From: Candidatus Helarchaeota archaeon
GTDB taxonomy: Archaea > Asgardarchaeota > Lokiarchaeia > Helarchaeales > RDOG01
Direction of reading: 5' to 3'
NCBI GenBank assembly: GCA_029838215.1
Contig: JALGVI010000013.1
Location: 1 to 44,921, forward strand
DNA: 44,921 nucleotides
A program made the translations under genes and the position numbers. Positions within the stretch are counted from its first letter, which is position 1. Each line of letters begins with the position of its first letter. This document shows positions 44,611 through 44,921 of the stretch, one piece after another. The notes under the pieces are model-generated. The model was not told the origin of the DNA and did no database searches. It saw only the letters and a program-made list of their open reading frames with translations.

Positions 44611-44921
44611 ATGATTTCGAATAATTCAATTGATTTAGCCTGTATCGGTTCAAATAATTTAGACATCATCATGATGGTAGAAGATGTATTAAGGTTTGAA
44701 CTATTTGACAAGGATAAGATTAAAAAATATACTGCCATCGAATATTCTTCTAAGCTGAACGTTCATGACATGGTATTAGCTCCGGGAGGAAGTGCAGCAA
44801 ACATCGCCGTTGATGTCACGTATTTAGGTATGAAATCCGCTTATATTGGAAAGTTAGGAAATGATTCACCGGGACAATCATGCATTCTTGATTTAAAAGA
44901 ACACGACGTTGACATCAAAGG
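44611..44921 (+). CDS. PfkB-family carbohydrate kinase, 5' part only
   Basis: The first 103 codons of a ribokinase/PfkB-family sugar or nucleoside kinase, cut by the window end. The N-terminal strand IDLACIGSNNLDIIMMVED, the glycine motif APGGSAANIAVDVTYLG and GKLGNDSPGQ are family hallmarks for substrate binding. The ATP-site motif and the catalytic Asp lie beyond the edge. GAGGGG at 44602-44607 precedes ATG 44611 by a short spacer. The substrate cannot be told. Confidence 0.88.
   Translation, partial: MISNNSIDLACIGSNNLDIIMMVEDVLRFELFDKDKIKKYTAIEYSSKLNVHDMVLAPGGSAANIAVDVTYLGMKSAYIGKLGNDSPGQSCILDLKEHDVDIK

Noticed and set aside
1..44921. CRISPR array, insertion sequence or integrated virus
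   Set aside because: No regularly spaced long repeats, transposase, integrase or structural phage genes were seen; gene content is cellular throughout.

Overview
The window is AT-rich and archaeal, most likely from an Asgard (Promethearchaeota) archaeon. The archaeal side is shown by FEN1, ABCE1/RLI, archaeal-type myo-inositol-1-phosphate synthase, DUF2240, VapBC pairs and many GTG/TTG starts. The Asgard assignment rests on eukaryote-like proteins: a ribophorin I-like OST subunit (13577-15487), a B-box-like zinc-finger protein with a GRAM/PH-like domain (15704-17365), a possible roadblock protein (19454-20263) and a possible Ras-fold pseudo-GTPase (38703-39272). Two giant, sequon-rich surface proteins fit active N-glycosylation. 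No rRNA, tRNA, CRISPR array or insertion sequence was recognised.

Layout. 1-8.8 kb: fen, a large surface protein, a DUF123 protein, a CDF cation transporter fused to a NifX-like domain, ABCE1 and a GtrA-like membrane protein. 8.8-9.8 kb: a decayed vapBC locus. 9.9-21.4 kb: an AAA+ ATPase convergent with a DUF2240 protein carrying a PIP-like tail, a GT4 glycosyltransferase, the ribophorin I-like protein, the zinc/GRAM protein, an ino1-phosphoesterase pair, the possible roadblock protein and two small membrane proteins. 21.5-24.4 kb: a GPH-type symporter and a helical-repeat plus beta-sandwich protein.

24.5-33.3 kb is the most striking region: ten co-directional genes with overlaps or short gaps. 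They encode two SCP2-like proteins, an FAD-linked oxidase, a CCG-domain Fe-S protein, two different 2-hydroxyacyl-CoA dehydratase/benzoyl-CoA reductase-family subunits, two different ATP-dependent activators, a zinc-ribbon protein and a double cupin. I read this as an ATP-driven low-potential reductase or dehydratase for a hydrophobic (lipid-like or aromatic) substrate, fed by the flavin/Fe-S pair. The substrate cannot be read from sequence.

33.3-44.9 kb: a 1713-residue beta-helix membrane protein, the pseudo-GTPase candidate, a radical SAM protein, a MaoC-like hydratase, an intact vapBC pair flanked by short CATGC-containing repeats, a solitary DNA methyltransferase with a duplicated and partly degenerate layout, and the start of a PfkB-family kinase cut by the window edge.
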